Positions 6,305 through 6,792 of a DNA stretch of 6,792 nucleotides are shown one piece after another. The stretch covers positions 1 to 6,792 of the forward strand of contig CALCNB010000312.1 of the NCBI GenBank assembly GCA_937897785.1, read 5' to 3'. Source of the stretch: an uncultured Cellvibrionales bacterium (GTDB taxonomy: Bacteria > Pseudomonadota > Gammaproteobacteria > Pseudomonadales > UBA7434). Below the pieces are notes generated by a model, which did no database searches, had not been told where the DNA came from, and worked only from the letters and a program-made list of their open reading frames with translations. The translations under genes and the position numbers were made by a program. Every line of letters begins with the position of its first letter. Positions within the stretch are counted from its first letter, which is position 1.

Positions 6305-6792
6305 AAACGATGCTTGAAGGTGGAACCGTTCGCAATGTTTATGCAGGCTTATCAAACCAAATGGGACATTTGGCAATTGATCTACTCCAGTCAGGTTTTT
6401 CAGGGGAAATTGACGGGCTAGGTTCTGTTTTTGGCAAAATAGTATCAGAAAATTTAGATGATAGGCTGCTACTTGAGGAATTGGGCCATCGTTTTGAAGT
6501 AATGAGGAATTATTTCAAACTGCATGCTTGCTGTCGCTATAATCATGCTGCACTGGATTGCTTGCATACGCTAACCCATCACAATCAGGTGTTATTCGAT
6601 TTTGAACACATTTCTTTTATAAATGTTGAAAGTTATAGTCTCGCCGCAGAACTCGACAGTTCGACTCCAAAAAACATGCTTGCAGCTAAATTTTCACTCC
6701 CCTTTGCTTTGGCTACAACACTTGTCAATAAAAACTCTAAAGTCACGAGTTTTTCTGGAGATTCTCTAACAAAAAAAGCAACATTAGATTTA
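6301..6792 (+). CDS. MmgE/PrpD family protein, interior fragment (5' lost, open at right edge)
   Basis: The MmgE/PrpD superfamily includes 2-methylcitrate dehydratase and cis-aconitate decarboxylase; many members have unknown substrates, and I cannot assign one here. About 164 codons are open from 6301 to the window end. Conserved stretches are MLEGGTVRNVYAGLSNQMG, GFSGEIDGLGSVFG, LGHRFEVMRNYFKLHACCRY followed by NHAALD, then KNMLAAKFSLPFALA. In full-length homologues of about 450 residues the first of these lies roughly 200 residues in, so the N-terminal half is absent. The coding frame has a stop at 6259-6261; an ATG at 6265 in the same frame could give a short new start (MSGARLLGLATS before RKTM), with only a weak AGG upstream. 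I counted 136 G or C among positions 6421-6780 (about 38%), lower than the 63 of 120 (about 52%) at 6181-6300. This suggests DNA of different origin. As a truncated gene it is unlikely to be active. Confidence 0.8.

Noticed and set aside
6095..6376. A minus-strand reading frame spanning the carbonic anhydrase/MmgE join
   Set aside because: It is antisense to two recognisable homologies and shows no domain of its own.
1..6792. CRISPR arrays, tRNA or rRNA genes, transposases, defence genes
   Set aside because: I looked on both strands and saw no regularly spaced repeats, no tRNA-like cloverleaf sequences and no mobile-element or defence protein motifs.

Overview
The window looks like chromosomal DNA of a gammaproteobacterium. 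The gene families point that way: a coxB-coxA-ctaG-coxC cluster with a cytochrome c domain fused to subunit II, a DinF-type MATE transporter, and a YheV-type zinc-ribbon protein. A marine, Cellvibrionales- or Pseudomonas-related lineage is plausible, but that narrower placement is inference.

Positions 1-3961 (minus strand) hold the terminal oxidase operon, transcribed right to left as coxB (subunit II with a C-terminal heme c domain), coxA (subunit I), ctaG/cox11 (copper insertion into the CuB site) and coxC (subunit III, cut off by the left edge). Together they encode a cytochrome c oxidase that passes electrons from periplasmic cytochrome c through CuA and heme a to the heme a3-CuB centre. 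All metal-ligand residues I could check in subunits I and II and in CtaG are present, so the operon looks functional. A 486-bp gap (3962-4447) separates coxB from the divergent transporter and carries several short dyads and direct repeats.

Positions 4448-5779 (plus) encode the MATE/DinF transporter. It runs tail to tail into yheV (minus, 5776-6036), and one TTAA supplies the stop codons of both genes. A 142-bp divergent region with two candidate extended -10 elements follows.

The right end is the anomalous part. A gamma-class carbonic anhydrase gene starts normally at 6179 with a good ribosome binding site, but homology stops after 42 codons at about 6304. The sequence then continues in another frame, without a gap, as the interior of an MmgE/PrpD-family gene that stays open to the right edge. 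Base composition falls from about 52% to about 38% GC across this point. It is either a real rearrangement joining two truncated genes or a chimeric assembly. I found no CRISPR array, tRNA, rRNA, transposase or defence gene, and no clear undescribed system; the junction is the main item worth checking.
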